Assembly: GCA_036557785.1 (NCBI GenBank)
Contig: DATBGZ010000072.1
Span: 1 to 56,977, forward strand
Source of the DNA: DATBGZ01 sp036557785
GTDB taxonomy: Bacteria; Actinomycetota; Actinomycetes; Mycobacteriales; Micromonosporaceae
DNA: 56,977 bases
Reading direction: 5' to 3'
The notes below the pieces were generated by a model, which worked only from the letters and a program-made list of their open reading frames with translations, ran no database searches and had not been told where the DNA came from. The translations under genes and the position numbers were made by a program. Shown piece after piece: positions 42,725 to 51,576 of this stretch (positions are counted from its first letter, which is position 1; every line of letters begins with the position of its first letter).

Positions 42725-45700
42725 TCAGAACTGCACCTCCTGCGATCGACGTCGAATGACGACGAGCTCGTCGCGCTGCGAACCGGTCGGCCCGTAGTAG
42801 TTGAAGCCGTACGTGAACTGGCCGTAGCCGCCGATGAGATGCGTGGGCTTCACCACGATCCGGGTGATCGAGTTGTCCGACCCCCCGTGCCAGCCCGAGA
42901 TCTCCGACCGTGGCGTCATCAGGTGCCGGTCCTTGGCGTGGTACATGAACACCGTGCCCGCGGGCATGCGATGGGTCACCACGGCCCGGCATGCCACGAC
43001 CCCGTTGCGGTTGTACGCCTCGATCCAGTCGTTGTCCGCGACGCCGAGCTTCGCCGCGTCGACCGGGCTCATCCAGATCACCGGGCCACCCCGGAACAAC
43101 CGGAGCATGTGCAGGTTGTCCTGGTACTCGGAGTGAATCGACCACTTCGAATGCGGAGTCAGATAGCGCAGGGTGAGCTCCCTGACCCCCTCCTCGGCCA
43201 TGCCCTGTTCGCCGTAGTGGCGCGGATAGTCCAGCGGCGGGCGGTACGTGGGCAGCATCTCGCCGTACTCGGCCATCCAGTCGTGGTCGAGGAAGAAGTG
43301 CATCCGGCCCGTGAGGGTGTGCCATGGCTTCTTGTGCTCCACGTTGACGACGAACGGGGAGTAGCGTCGGCCGCCGGTCTCGCTGCCCGACCACTCCGGC
43401 GACGTGATGACCGCCCGGGGCTGAACCTGGGTATCGGCGAACGTGATCCGCTCGCCGGCTCGGTCCTCGGCCAGCGCGGCCAGGCCCATCCCGGTACGCC
43501 GCTCGAGGGCGCGCCAGCCCTGCAGCGCGAGCCGGCCGTTGGTGGTCCCCGACAGCGCCAGAATCGCCTCGGCCATGTGCACGTCCCGATCCAGCGACGG
43601 CCGACCCGCGCCCACACCCTCGCGCACCACGCCGTTGCTGTGGCGCAGGTACTCCACCTCCTCGGTCGGGGTGAAGGTGATGCCCTTCGAGGAAACGCCC
43701 AGCGTGTCCACCAGGGGGCCGAGGGCGGCCATCTTCTGCGCCACCGCCGGATAGTCACGCTCCACCACGACCAGCCGGGGCAAGGTCAGGCCGGGCTCCG
43801 GCTCGATGTCAGCACTGCGCCAGTCGCGCACGATGCCACCCGGTTGTGCCGTCTCGTCCACAGTGTCGTGCATCAGCGGCGCCGCGATGATGTCGGTGCG
43901 GGTGCCGAGGTGCTGCTCGGCGAGCCGGGAGAACTGTTTGGCGATCAGCATGAACGCCTCAAAGTCGGTCCGGGTCTGCCACGGTGGCGCGATCGCGGGA
44001 TTGAACGAATGCACGAAGGGGTGCATGTCCGTTGTGGACAGATCATGCTTCTCGTACCAGGTGGCGGCCGGCAGAACCACGTCGGCATAGGTACAGGTAC
44101 TCGTCATCCGGAAATCGATCGTGGTGAGCAGATCCAGCTTGCCGCGGGGCGCCTCATCCCGCCACACCACGCCCTCCGGTCGCTGGTACGGCGGAGATTC
44201 TTCCGCCCGCACCGCGTCGTCGGCCCCGAGCAGGTGCCGCATGAAGTACTCCATGCCCTTGCCCGAGGACCCCAGAAGGTTCGCCCGCCAGACCGTCAGC
44301 ACCCGCGGCCAGTTCTGCGGATCGTCCGGGTCCTCGCACGCGAACCCCAGCGTGCCATCCCGCAACCGCGACACCACATAGTCGGCCGGCGCGACTCCGG
44401 CCGAGCGGGCCTCGTCCGCGAGGTCCAACGGATTGCGGTCGAACGCGGGATGAAACGGCGTCCAACCGAGGCGGCTGGCCTGCGCCAGGCAGTCGATGAA
44501 GGCCTTGCCGGAGAAGAGACCGCGGCCCAGCGGGCTGGCGAGCTCACCAGGGCCGAAGCGCTCGTAGCGCCACTGGTCGGTGTGGACGTACCAGTACGAG
44601 GTGCCCGCCATGAGGCGCGTCGGGCGTTGCCAGTCGAGCGCCATCGCCACCGTCGACCACCCGGTCAGCGGGCGGACCTTCTCCTGCCCGACATAGTGGG
44701 CCCAACCGCCGCCGTTCACACCCTGGCAGCCACAGAGCATGATCATCGTGAAGAACGAGCGGTAGATCTGGTCGGAGTGGTACCAGTGGTTGGTGCCCGC
44801 ACCCATGCAGATCATCGAGCGGCCCCGGGACAGCTCCGCGTTGCGGGCGAACTCCCGCGCCACCCGCACCGCCGCCGCCGCGGGCACCGACGTGATCGTC
44901 TCCTGCCAGGCGGGCGTATATGGCTGCGGATCGTCGTACCCGGTTGGCCACTGACCGGGCAGCCCATCGCGCGGCACCGCATACTGTGCCATCAACAGAT
45001 CGAAGACGGTTGTGACGAGCCGGCCGCCGACGCGGACCGCCGGAACACCCCGGCGTACCGATGAGCCGCCCTCGGTCTGGCCGACGTCGAAGCGCGGCAG
45101 GTCCACGGTGACCGCCTCCTCGTGCCGGCCGAGGAGGGTGAGCACCGGGTCGATCGCGCCCAGGTCGAGATTCCACCGGCCCACCCCGGCGTCCGTGTAC
45201 CGAAAGCCGACAGATCCGTTGGGGATGTGCGGCGCGCCCGTCGCCGCATCGAGCAGCACGGTCCGGTGCGCTGAGCCATCATCCGTCTCGCCGAGATCGG
45301 CCGCGGTGAGGAACCGGTCCGGCACGAAGCTGTCCGCGTACTCCCGCAGGGTCACCAGGAACGGCAGATCGGTGTACGTCTTGACGTACTCGTCGAAGTA
45401 CGGCGTCTGCCGGTCCCGGTAGAACTCGGTCAGGATGACGTGCCCCATCGCCATGGCCAGCGCGCCATCCGTGCCGGGATTGGCCGCCAGCCAGTCGTCC
45501 GCGAACTTCGTGTGGTCGGAGAAGTCGGGGGAGACCACGACGACCTTCTGGCCCCGATAGCGGGCCTCCACCATGAAGTGGGCGTCAGGGGTCCGGGTGA
45601 TCGGCAGGTTCGTGCCCCAGATGATCAGGTACGACGAGTTCCACCAGTCGCCGGACTCCGGCACGTCGGTCTGGTCGCCGAAGACCTGCGGCGAGGCGAT

Positions 45701-46447
45701 CGGCATGTCGGCGTACCAGTCGTAGAACGACAGGATCGTCGCACCGATCATCGACAGGAAGCGGGTCCCGGCCGCGTACGAGACCTGAGACATGGCCGGG
45801 ATCGGGCTGAAGCCGACCACGCGGTCAGGTCCGTACTCCTTGATGGTGTGCACGTGCGCGGCCGCGACCAGCTCGGTCACCTCGGGCCAGGTCGACCGCA
45901 CGAAGCCACCCTGCCCGCGGGCGCTCTTGTACTGTGCGGCCCGCTGCGGGTCGTTCGTGATCTCCGCCCAGGCCGCCACCGGGTCACCCAGCCGGTCCCG
46001 GGCCTCGCGCCAGAGCCGGAGCAGCTCGCCGCGCACGTACGGGAACCGCACCCGTGAGGGCGAGTACGTGTACCACGAGAACGACGCACCCCGCGGGCAC
46101 CCGCGTGGCTCATACTCCGGCGAGTCCGGCCCCACCGACGGATAGTCGGTCTGCTGCGTCTCCCAGGTGATGATCCCGTCCTTGACGTACACCTTCCACG
46201 AGCAGGAGCCGGTGCAGTTCACGCCGTGAGTGGAGCGCACGACCTTGTCATGCCGCCAACGCTGGCGGTAGAACTCCTCCGCCCCACGCCCGCCGGGGCG
46301 ATGCAGCTCGCGGTAGTCCGGCGACGGGGTGCCGGGGAAGAAGAACTGTGCCCCGCGCAGGAGCGACTCCACCGACCGCCCGCCGGACAGGAGCGACGGC
46401 GACGTGCGGCCGGTGCCGGCGGCCGACTGCGACGCGACCACGACCAC
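42725..46447 (-). CDS. narG: Respiratory nitrate reductase alpha subunit (Mo-bisMGD catalytic)
   Basis: This 1240-residue catalytic subunit reduces nitrate to nitrite on the cytoplasmic face. The FS0 cluster ligands His74, Cys78, Cys82 and Cys117 follow the exact NarG spacing H-x3-C-x3-C-x34-C. The FYDWYADMP segment contains the Asp expected to bind molybdenum. The C terminus has SKWSIHSEYQDNLHMLRLFRGGP and SDNSITRIVVKP as in other NarG. There is no Tat leader with the RR-F motif, as usual for NarG. The start GTG 46447 is followed by ~30 low-complexity residues. It is the first gene of narGHJI; no narK/nitrate transporter gene is in the window. Confidence 0.96.
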   Translation of the reverse strand: MVVVASQSAAGTGRTSPSLLSGGRSVESLLRGAQFFFPGTPSPDYRELHRPGGRGAEEFYRQRWRHDKVVRSTHGVNCTGSCSWKVYVKDGIITWETQQTDYPSVGPDSPEYEPRGCPRGASFSWYTYSPSRVRFPYVRGELLRLWREARDRLGDPVAAWAEITNDPQRAAQYKSARGQGGFVRSTWPEVTELVAAAHVHTIKEYGPDRVVGFSPIPAMSQVSYAAGTRFLSMIGATILSFYDWYADMPIASPQVFGDQTDVPESGDWWNSSYLIIWGTNLPITRTPDAHFMVEARYRGQKVVVVSPDFSDHTKFADDWLAANPGTDGALAMAMGHVILTEFYRDRQTPYFDEYVKTYTDLPFLVTLREYADSFVPDRFLTAADLGETDDGSAHRTVLLDAATGAPHIPNGSVGFRYTDAGVGRWNLDLGAIDPVLTLLGRHEEAVTVDLPRFDVGQTEGGSSVRRGVPAVRVGGRLVTTVFDLLMAQYAVPRDGLPGQWPTGYDDPQPYTPAWQETITSVPAAAAVRVAREFARNAELSRGRSMICMGAGTNHWYHSDQIYRSFFTMIMLCGCQGVNGGGWAHYVGQEKVRPLTGWSTVAMALDWQRPTRLMAGTSYWYVHTDQWRYERFGPGELASPLGRGLFSGKAFIDCLAQASRLGWTPFHPAFDRNPLDLADEARSAGVAPADYVVSRLRDGTLGFACEDPDDPQNWPRVLTVWRANLLGSSGKGMEYFMRHLLGADDAVRAEESPPYQRPEGVVWRDEAPRGKLDLLTTIDFRMTSTCTYADVVLPAATWYEKHDLSTTDMHPFVHSFNPAIAPPWQTRTDFEAFMLIAKQFSRLAEQHLGTRTDIIAAPLMHDTVDETAQPGGIVRDWRSADIEPEPGLTLPRLVVVERDYPAVAQKMAALGPLVDTLGVSSKGITFTPTEEVEYLRHSNGVVREGVGAGRPSLDRDVHMAEAILALSGTTNGRLALQGWRALERRTGMGLAALAEDRAGERITFADTQVQPRAVITSPEWSGSETGGRRYSPFVVNVEHKKPWHTLTGRMHFFLDHDWMAEYGEMLPTYRPPLDYPRHYGEQGMAEEGVRELTLRYLTPHSKWSIHSEYQDNLHMLRLFRGGPVIWMSPVDAAKLGVADNDWIEAYNRNGVVACRAVVTHRMPAGTVFMYHAKDRHLMTPRSEISGWHGGSDNSITRIVVKPTHLIGGYGQFTYGFNYYGPTGSQRDELVVIRRRSQEVQF

Positions 46448-46708
46448 CCCCCGGGGTCACTCGGCTGCCCGACGGTACGGCCGGACGCGCTCACCCTTCG
46501 CGCGTTCGGCCCAATCTCACTCTTGCGGGGGCAGGGCACCACGAGACCAGTGGCGCCGGATCTCCTTCGCTCTTACCACCACTGTCCATAGTGGAGGCGA
46601 TGTCCCGCGCGGCCGGCGGCGCGCTCGGCGACTCCCAGCCTCACCCGAGTGCAAGCGGGCCTTGCATGGCGACGGCCGCGAGACGCCGTACGCTGAGCGC
46701 GGCCACGG
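46448..46708. other. narG upstream region
   Basis: This 261-bp region should contain the narGHJI promoter. A small dyad, CCACT-GTCCAT-AGTGG (46579-46594), is the only symmetry seen. No FNR-like TTGAT-N4-ATCAA site was recognised. The region also contains the 3' end spacer of the minus-strand gene at 46709. Confidence 0.4.
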
Positions 46709-47092
46709 CTAGCCCCGCAGCCGCAGGACCACGACCACAGCCAGGTAGGACAGTCCCGCCACAGCGCCAAGCCACGTGAACGGCGCGCCAGAGTGGCCGC
46801 GTGCCAGCTCCACGACGGCGCCAGCGAGAATGGCGATGATCGTAAGGACACCGCTGGCCGCGGTCGCACGTAGATCGATGGATACGATCCGCTCGTCGCG
46901 CCGGTCGAGCAGGCCCTTTACCGTCTCACTGCGCCGCGCGGCGACGACGACGCCCGCGGCGACCGCCGCCATGATGGCGAACGCCACGAGCCCCGACACA
47001 GGATGGCCGCCCAGCCACGAGCCGGCGAGCAGCGCGGCCCCGGCTCCGAGCGCCACCGCAGACGGCAACCATCGTTCAACGGACTTCGACAT
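46709..47092 (-). CDS. DUF2178-like four-helix membrane protein
   Basis: This 127-residue protein has four hydrophobic segments and a charged loop (RRSETVKGLLDRRDERIVSIDLRATAASG) between the second and third. That loop with 'DERI' is typical of DUF2178-like membrane proteins encoded next to a small XRE regulator. Its start overlaps the regulator stop by 17 bp, so the pair is one operon. Function is unknown. Confidence 0.8.
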   Translation of the reverse strand: MSKSVERWLPSAVALGAGAALLAGSWLGGHPVSGLVAFAIMAAVAAGVVVAARRSETVKGLLDRRDERIVSIDLRATAASGVLTIIAILAGAVVELARGHSGAPFTWLGAVAGLSYLAVVVVLRLRG

Positions 47093-47288
47093 GGAAGATC
47101 TCCTCTACGGTCAGCCCAAAGAAGCGGGCGAGCCCCACCGCGAGCGCAAGGGACGGCGTGTAGCGCCCGGTCTCGATGGAGTTCACGGTCTGCCGGGAGA
47201 CACCGAGCGCAGCCGCCAGATCCCCCTGTGACAGCTCCCGGGCCTGCCGCAACTCGCGGACCCGGCTGCCGGTCACCGTGAACTCCAA
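47076..47288 (-). CDS. Small XRE-type HTH regulator
   Basis: This 70-residue protein is almost entirely a Cro/C1-type HTH (SRVRELRQARELSQGDLAAALGVSRQTVNSIETGRYTPSLALAVGLARFFGLTVEEIF). It starts at TTG 47288 behind AGGAGGAGCGGG, one of the best Shine-Dalgarnos here. It is coupled to the four-helix membrane protein and probably represses the operon. Confidence 0.9.
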   Translation of the reverse strand: MEFTVTGSRVRELRQARELSQGDLAAALGVSRQTVNSIETGRYTPSLALAVGLARFFGLTVEEIFHVEVR

Positions 47289-47299
47289 CCCGCTCCTCC

Positions 47300-47358
47300 T
47301 GTCAACCTTCCTTTACATGCTCGCAGCACACCCCGTAGCCTGTCAAGCGTCCTTGACA
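47300..47358 (-). promoter_or_regulatory. XRE operon promoter region with TTGACA repeats
   Basis: TTGACA occurs on the minus strand at 47341-47346 and 47300-47305 and on the plus strand at 47352-47357. The first and last form TGTCAAG-CGTC-CTTGACA (47341-47358), a dyad with a consensus -35 on each strand. It fits a regulator site on the divergent promoters of the XRE operon and the PNPOx-fold gene. Confidence 0.6.
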
Positions 47359-47414
47359 TCCGACCGTACGGCCGGTGCGGTCGGTGAACGGCCCTGGCGG
47401 CATAGAGTCAACCC

Positions 47415-47885
47415 ATGGCCGGCACCGACGTCATCTGGCGGGCGATCCGCAAGAACTCCTTCGCCGTTGTGAGTTACGTGACGCCCTCGGGCGAACCGAG
47501 ATCGAGCGGCGTCGTCTATGCCGAGCACGATCGTCGCCTCTACGTCGCCGTCTCGTCGAACAGCTGGAAAGCTCGCCACATCAGAATCTCCGGGCAGGTG
47601 GCGGTGACCGTGACCGTCCGCCGGGGCGGGCTGCTGTCGCTGCTGACCCCGATCCCGCCGGCGACGGTCAGCTTCCATGGCACCGCTACCGTCCATGCGG
47701 CGACCTCGCCCGAGGGTAACGAGGCGTTGACATATGTCGCCAGGCTGTTGCCGCCCCGGAGCCGAGCGGCCGGCAGCATCGTCGAGATCCGTCCCGAGGG
47801 CCATTTCGTCACCTACGGCATCGGCGTGGCGCTACTTGCCATGCGCGACCCCGCGGCGTCGCGGGGCCGCGTCTCGGTGACCTGA
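47415..47885 (+). CDS. Pyridoxamine-5'-phosphate oxidase-fold (flavin-binding) protein
   Basis: This 156-residue split-barrel protein has ...FAVVSYVTPSGEPRSSGVVYAEHDRRLYVAVSSNSWKARHIRIS and AVTVTVRRGG. The 'G.PrssgV.y..dd..lyvavs..s.KarhI' pattern matches the PNPOx/F420-flavin reductase superfamily. The start ATG is divergent from the XRE gene. Substrate is unknown; FMN or F420 binding is expected from the fold. Confidence 0.8.
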   Translation: MAGTDVIWRAIRKNSFAVVSYVTPSGEPRSSGVVYAEHDRRLYVAVSSNSWKARHIRISGQVAVTVTVRRGGLLSLLTPIPPATVSFHGTATVHAATSPEGNEALTYVARLLPPRSRAAGSIVEIRPEGHFVTYGIGVALLAMRDPAASRGRVSVT

Positions 47886-47951
47886 CCTACGTCGTGACGC
47901 GGCCCGCCGAGATGCCCGTGTGGTCTGTTGTCAGATCTGTAATCTCGTAGC

Positions 47952-48425
47952 ATGAGCTCGCCCGATCGGTCGCTGAGCACCCTGGCCTTTCGTAATCTGA
48001 GCATCGATCCATCGTCACCGGTGCCGAGACTGGCCGACTGAGGCGGTCCAGGCGGCCCTGGAGCGGGGCGACCTGGTCGACTGGCATCGGCTCGTCGTCG
48101 AGATCCGACGCCGACCGTGGGGTCGAACCGCTCGCCAGGTCGAGGAGGTACTCAGCCACTCCCGACCGTACGGCTTGGCCGAAGCGATGGAGGCGGTCAT
48201 CGACCGCGCCCGCAAAGCCGCGGAGAGCCGTGAGCGCGCAGAGGTAGCAGACGTTATCCGAAGCGCATTCAGACGGTCGGGGCTCTCCCGTGCCGACTTC
48301 GCCTCCGCCATCGGCACATCGACATCGCGCGCCTGTCAACGTATGTGCGTGGCAACGTCGTGCCGTCCGCGGCCATGATGGTCCGGATCGCCAATCTCCT
48401 GGACGATCCGGCTCCTCTGCCTTGA
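47952..48425 (+). pseudogene. XRE-like HTH protein broken by two frameshifts
   Basis: From ATG 47952: MSSPDRSLSTLAFRNLSIDPSSPV, then one extra base near 48026 shifts the frame; the continuation EAVQAALERGDLVDWHRLVVEIRRRPWG..., VEEVLSHSRPYGLAEAME..., AFRRSGLSRADFASAIGTSTSR is clear HTH protein. Near 48330 one base is missing and the last part (LSTYVRGNVVPSAAMMVRIANLL) is in the first frame again. Net change is zero but the middle is out of frame. Only a 67-residue piece (from 48175) could be made. The family resembles small XRE proteins encoded with toxin-like partners; no partner is seen. Confidence 0.7.
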
Positions 48426-48602
48426 CATTGGCGCTTGAGGTTGATGTCGTCGCCCGCGAGCTTCATGGACGCGATAGAGATCGATGTGCTCGGTACGGTG
48501 CGGGATATGATCGACGCCTCGTCGGACCGCGTCGAGGCATTGCCGCACAGCGGATGGGCGCCAAGGCTCTCGAACGCGCCGGGCCACCGATACATTGGCC
48601 CG

Positions 48603-49358
48603 ATGCAGGCAGGCGGCGCCAAGTCCAGCGCGCACGTGTACGACACCATCGGAGTCGCCTACAGCGTGACCCGGCGAACCGAGCCACGGATCGCCGCCCA
48701 GGTCTGGGCCGCGCTCGGCGATGCCCGGACGGTGTTGAACGTCGGCGCTGGAACCGGCTCCTACGAGCCGCCCGATCGCGCCGTCACCGCGGTGGAACCC
48801 TCGGCGGTCATGCGCGCGCAGCGCCCCGCGGGCGCCGCGCCGTGCGTGGCCGCCACCGCGGAGAGCCTTCCGTTCGAGGACCAGTCCTTCGACGCCGCGA
48901 TGGCCTTCGCCACCATCGAGCACTGGCGGGACCCGATCGCGGGGCTGCGCGAGATGCGGCGCGTCGCCCGCCGGGTGGTGGTATTCACGAAGGACTTCAG
49001 CGACCCCGATCTGTTCTGGCTGAATCGCGACTACCTGCCCGAGTACGCCGGACTCTTCGTTGGTTGGCCTCCGCTGGCCGAGCTCGCCCGCGTGATCGGG
49101 GCTCGCGCGGAGGCGGTGCTCCTTCCGTGGGACTGCGCGGACGGCTTCTACGAGGCATACTGGCGCCGGCCCGAGGCATATCTGGATGAGCAGGTCCGAC
49201 GCGGAATGTCCATCTGGGCCAGAGTCGGGCGGGACGCCGAGCAGAGGGCAGTGCGCAGCCTCGGTGATGACCTTGCATCCGGCCGGTGGGCCGAACGGAA
49301 CCGCGACCTCGTCGATCTCGACGCGGCCGAGCTTGGCGAGCGCCTCCTTATCGCCTGA
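48603..49358 (+). CDS. SAM-dependent methyltransferase
   Basis: This protein of 251 residues starts at ATG 48603. It has a class I Rossmann fold: VLNVGAGTGSYEP (motif I), VTAVEPSAVMRAQ, ATAESLPFEDQSFDAAMAFATIEHW (motif IV region), and VARRVVVFTKDF. This is the UbiE/COQ5-like type 11 fold. The first residues (MQAGGAKSSAHVYDTIGVAYSVTRRTEPRI) are the usual lead-in. It is convergent to the MFS gene. Substrate is unknown. Confidence 0.88.
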   Translation: MQAGGAKSSAHVYDTIGVAYSVTRRTEPRIAAQVWAALGDARTVLNVGAGTGSYEPPDRAVTAVEPSAVMRAQRPAGAAPCVAATAESLPFEDQSFDAAMAFATIEHWRDPIAGLREMRRVARRVVVFTKDFSDPDLFWLNRDYLPEYAGLFVGWPPLAELARVIGARAEAVLLPWDCADGFYEAYWRRPEAYLDEQVRRGMSIWARVGRDAEQRAVRSLGDDLASGRWAERNRDLVDLDAAELGERLLIA

Positions 49359-49386
49359 GCCCTGCCCCAGCTCGCCGTGCCCTCCG

Positions 49387-50631
49387 TCACCGTCCAGAGT
49401 GGACTGGTTCCGGCGGCGCGGTGGTATCGGGTACCGGTACGGAGGGTCGGACCCGAGCCAGCGCCGCCAGCGCCAGCACGCCCGCCAGCAGATACACCAC
49501 CGCCTGGCCATTGAGGACCGTGACCACGCCGAGCCTGTCGCCGAGCAGGCCTCCGGCGAGCATGCCGAGCGCCTGCCCGGCGGCGACGGCAACGCCCAGC
49601 GCGGCGAATACGCGGCCCCGTTGACCGTCCACCGTGGACTGCTGAAGTACCGTGGTCAACCCGGTGACAATCGCCACCCCCGGTACCCCGACCGCGATGA
49701 ACAGCGCCAGGTAGGGCCCGGGCGCGGTGGTCAGCCGGGGCCCATTCCAGGTCACCAGGGACAGCGCGCCGAACAGCAGGCAGGACACGCCAACCAGGAG
49801 CCCGGGCGGCAGGCGGCCGGGTCCGGTACGGCCGGGAGCGGCCAGCAGCAGCCCGCCAGCGACCGCCCCGATCGCCTGCACGCCGCGCAGCAGACCCGTC
49901 TCCCCGGCGTCGCCGTGGAGAGCTCTGGCCACGAACACCACGAACAGGACGGCGAAAAGCCCCTGCGCGACACTGGCCACAACGGCGACGAGCAGACCGG
50001 CCCGTACCGCTGGCCGGGTGAAGGGTCGCCCGGTCCGACCGCGATCCGGGGCTGGCGGCGAGGTCGGCCGGGAGAGTGGGCGCCGAGGGAGCCCGACCAG
50101 CAGCAGGGCCGTGACCAGGAAGCTGGCGGCGTCGGCGGCCACGATCGCGCGCAGGTCTCCGGCGGCGAGCAACAGCCCACCCAACGGGCCACCGATCAGC
50201 CGGCCCAGGTTCTGGTTGAGGCCCACCAGCGAGTTTGCCGACATCAGGTCCTCCGCGCCGACCAGCGTGGGCAGCAGCGCGTTCTTCGCCGGATCGAAGA
50301 GCGAGGCGAGCGCCGCCTGCGCCGCGATCACCGCGTACACCACCGGCAACCTGGGCCACGCCGCGAGCGGGACCAGCGCGACCGCCTGGGCGAGCGACAC
50401 GACGACCAGGAGCCGCCGCCGGTCCAGCCGGTCGGCCAGTACGCCGGCCAGCGGTGCCAGCAGCACGGCCGCGGCCAGCTCCACCAGGAAGGCGTACGCG
50501 GTGCCGAGCGTGGACCCGGTCAGTTGGTAGACCAGGATCGGCAGGCTGACCAGCAGCAACCAGTCGCCGGTGTCTGAGACCAGGCCCGCCAACCACAGCC
50601 GGCGAAAGTCCCGGTTGCCCAGCGCACTCAT
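49387..50631 (-). CDS. MFS transporter
   Basis: This 414-residue transporter has 12 hydrophobic segments. The motif-A-like loop LAPLAGVLADRLDRRRLLVVV and the fourth-helix region match enterobactin-exporter/MFS_3 type efflux pumps (MSALGNRDFRRLWLAGLVSDTGDWLLLVSLPILVYQLTGS). It overlaps the upstream ArsR-like gene by 4 bp and is probably derepressed with it. Substrate is unknown. Confidence 0.9.
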   Translation of the reverse strand: MSALGNRDFRRLWLAGLVSDTGDWLLLVSLPILVYQLTGSTLGTAYAFLVELAAAVLLAPLAGVLADRLDRRRLLVVVSLAQAVALVPLAAWPRLPVVYAVIAAQAALASLFDPAKNALLPTLVGAEDLMSANSLVGLNQNLGRLIGGPLGGLLLAAGDLRAIVAADAASFLVTALLLVGLPRRPLSRPTSPPAPDRGRTGRPFTRPAVRAGLLVAVVASVAQGLFAVLFVVFVARALHGDAGETGLLRGVQAIGAVAGGLLLAAPGRTGPGRLPPGLLVGVSCLLFGALSLVTWNGPRLTTAPGPYLALFIAVGVPGVAIVTGLTTVLQQSTVDGQRGRVFAALGVAVAAGQALGMLAGGLLGDRLGVVTVLNGQAVVYLLAGVLALAALARVRPSVPVPDTTAPPEPVHSGR

Positions 50632-51212
50632 CGCGAGCCCTTACGGTCGAGCAGCGGAAAGGCGTGCAGGCCCAGGTGGACCAGGTCGCTGCCGTGCGGC
50701 GGGTCCTCCCGGGTAGCCGCCAGATAAGGCCGGATCAATGCGTCCAGTGCCTCCCCGAGTGCATTCAACTCGGCGGGCGTCATCCGCAGCGTGTACGTGC
50801 CGTACCCGTCCGCCGCGCGCCAGCGCTTCGGTACCCGGTCCCGGTTGGCCAGGTAGTCGCGGACCAACTGATGGTCGCGTTGTACCGCCACCGCCTGCAG
50901 GGCCGCGGCGCCGCGCGCCCGAGGCGAATCCGGCTCGTCCTGGAACCCCTCGACCGAGAACCCGGTGACCAGCGCCCGCCACGGCCGCTCCCGACCGTCG
51001 GTCGACTCCTCCGGCCCGACCAGGCCGAGTCGGGCCAGCACACGCAGGTGGTAGCTGCAGTTGGACGGCGTGTCGCCGACCGCACGGGCGCACTGCGAGG
51101 CCGTCGCCGCCCCGCTCGCCATCAGGTAGGTGAGCAGGTCGAGGCGGACCGGATGGGTCAGCGCCGCCATCGCCCGCGGCTCGTCGATCGTCACCCGACG
51201 CTCGCGCGCCAT
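50628..51212 (-). CDS. ArsR-like winged-helix transcriptional regulator
   Basis: This 194-residue protein has an N-terminal HTH: RAMAALTHPVRLDLLTYLMASGAATASQCARAVGDTPSNCSYHLRVLARLGLVGP. The C-terminal ~100 residues are helical and ligand-sensing. There is no Cys metal site of classic ArsR (CVC), so the effector is probably organic. The MFS gene follows with a 4-bp overlap. A near-perfect 14-bp inverted repeat lies just upstream (51229-51261). Confidence 0.9.
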   Translation of the reverse strand: MARERRVTIDEPRAMAALTHPVRLDLLTYLMASGAATASQCARAVGDTPSNCSYHLRVLARLGLVGPEESTDGRERPWRALVTGFSVEGFQDEPDSPRARGAAALQAVAVQRDHQLVRDYLANRDRVPKRWRAADGYGTYTLRMTPAELNALGEALDALIRPYLAATREDPPHGSDLVHLGLHAFPLLDRKGSR

Positions 51213-51228
51213 GCCGCCTCCCGTCGCC

Positions 51229-51261
51229 GTACGACTCTGAAATGCCCTTTCAGAGTTGTAC
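51229..51261. promoter_or_regulatory. Operator of the ArsR-like/MFS operon
   Basis: GTACGACTCTGAAA (51229-51242) and TTTCAGAGTTGTAC (51248-51261) pair at 13 of 14 positions around a 5-bp spacer, 17 bp upstream of the regulator start. The CTGAAA/TTTCAG core is typical of winged-helix repressor sites. Confidence 0.78.
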
Positions 51262-51278
51262 CACGGGTAGCCGTAGAG

Positions 51279-51293
51279 TGAAAGCCTCTTTCA
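51279..51293. promoter_or_regulatory. Second TGAAAG/CTTTCA site
   Basis: TGAAAG-CCT-CTTTCA repeats the core of the operator at 51229-51261 eighteen bases further from the gene. It may be a second binding site for the same regulator. Confidence 0.45.
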
Positions 51294-51576
51294 GATCGGC
51301 CCACCAGGCCTCGAGCCGTCGGTGGGCGGCCGCCGACACGCTCCGCCCAACCCGATGATGGTGGATGTACCCGATGGCATGGCGGTCCCCAAGTTCAGCC
51401 GCTACGAGGTCGTTGCCGACGTCGCGAGCCACCACTGGATCGAGAAGACGTACATTCCCTAGTGGACAGTTGGGTGCAGCATGATCGCGGTACATTCGCT
51501 CATGAGCTCAGGGATCCCATCCGTGAGCCCCGGGCTAAGCGGCCCGAGAGTTCCGACGCGGGGAGGCGGGGCGCCG
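51294..51576. other. Short spacer with a 35-codon frame
   Basis: A plus-strand frame from ATG 51355 reads MMVDVPDGMAVPKFSRYEVVADVASHHWIEKTYIP and stops at TAG (51460-51462). It could be the end of a lost gene or chance. Nothing else is recognised here. Confidence 0.3.
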
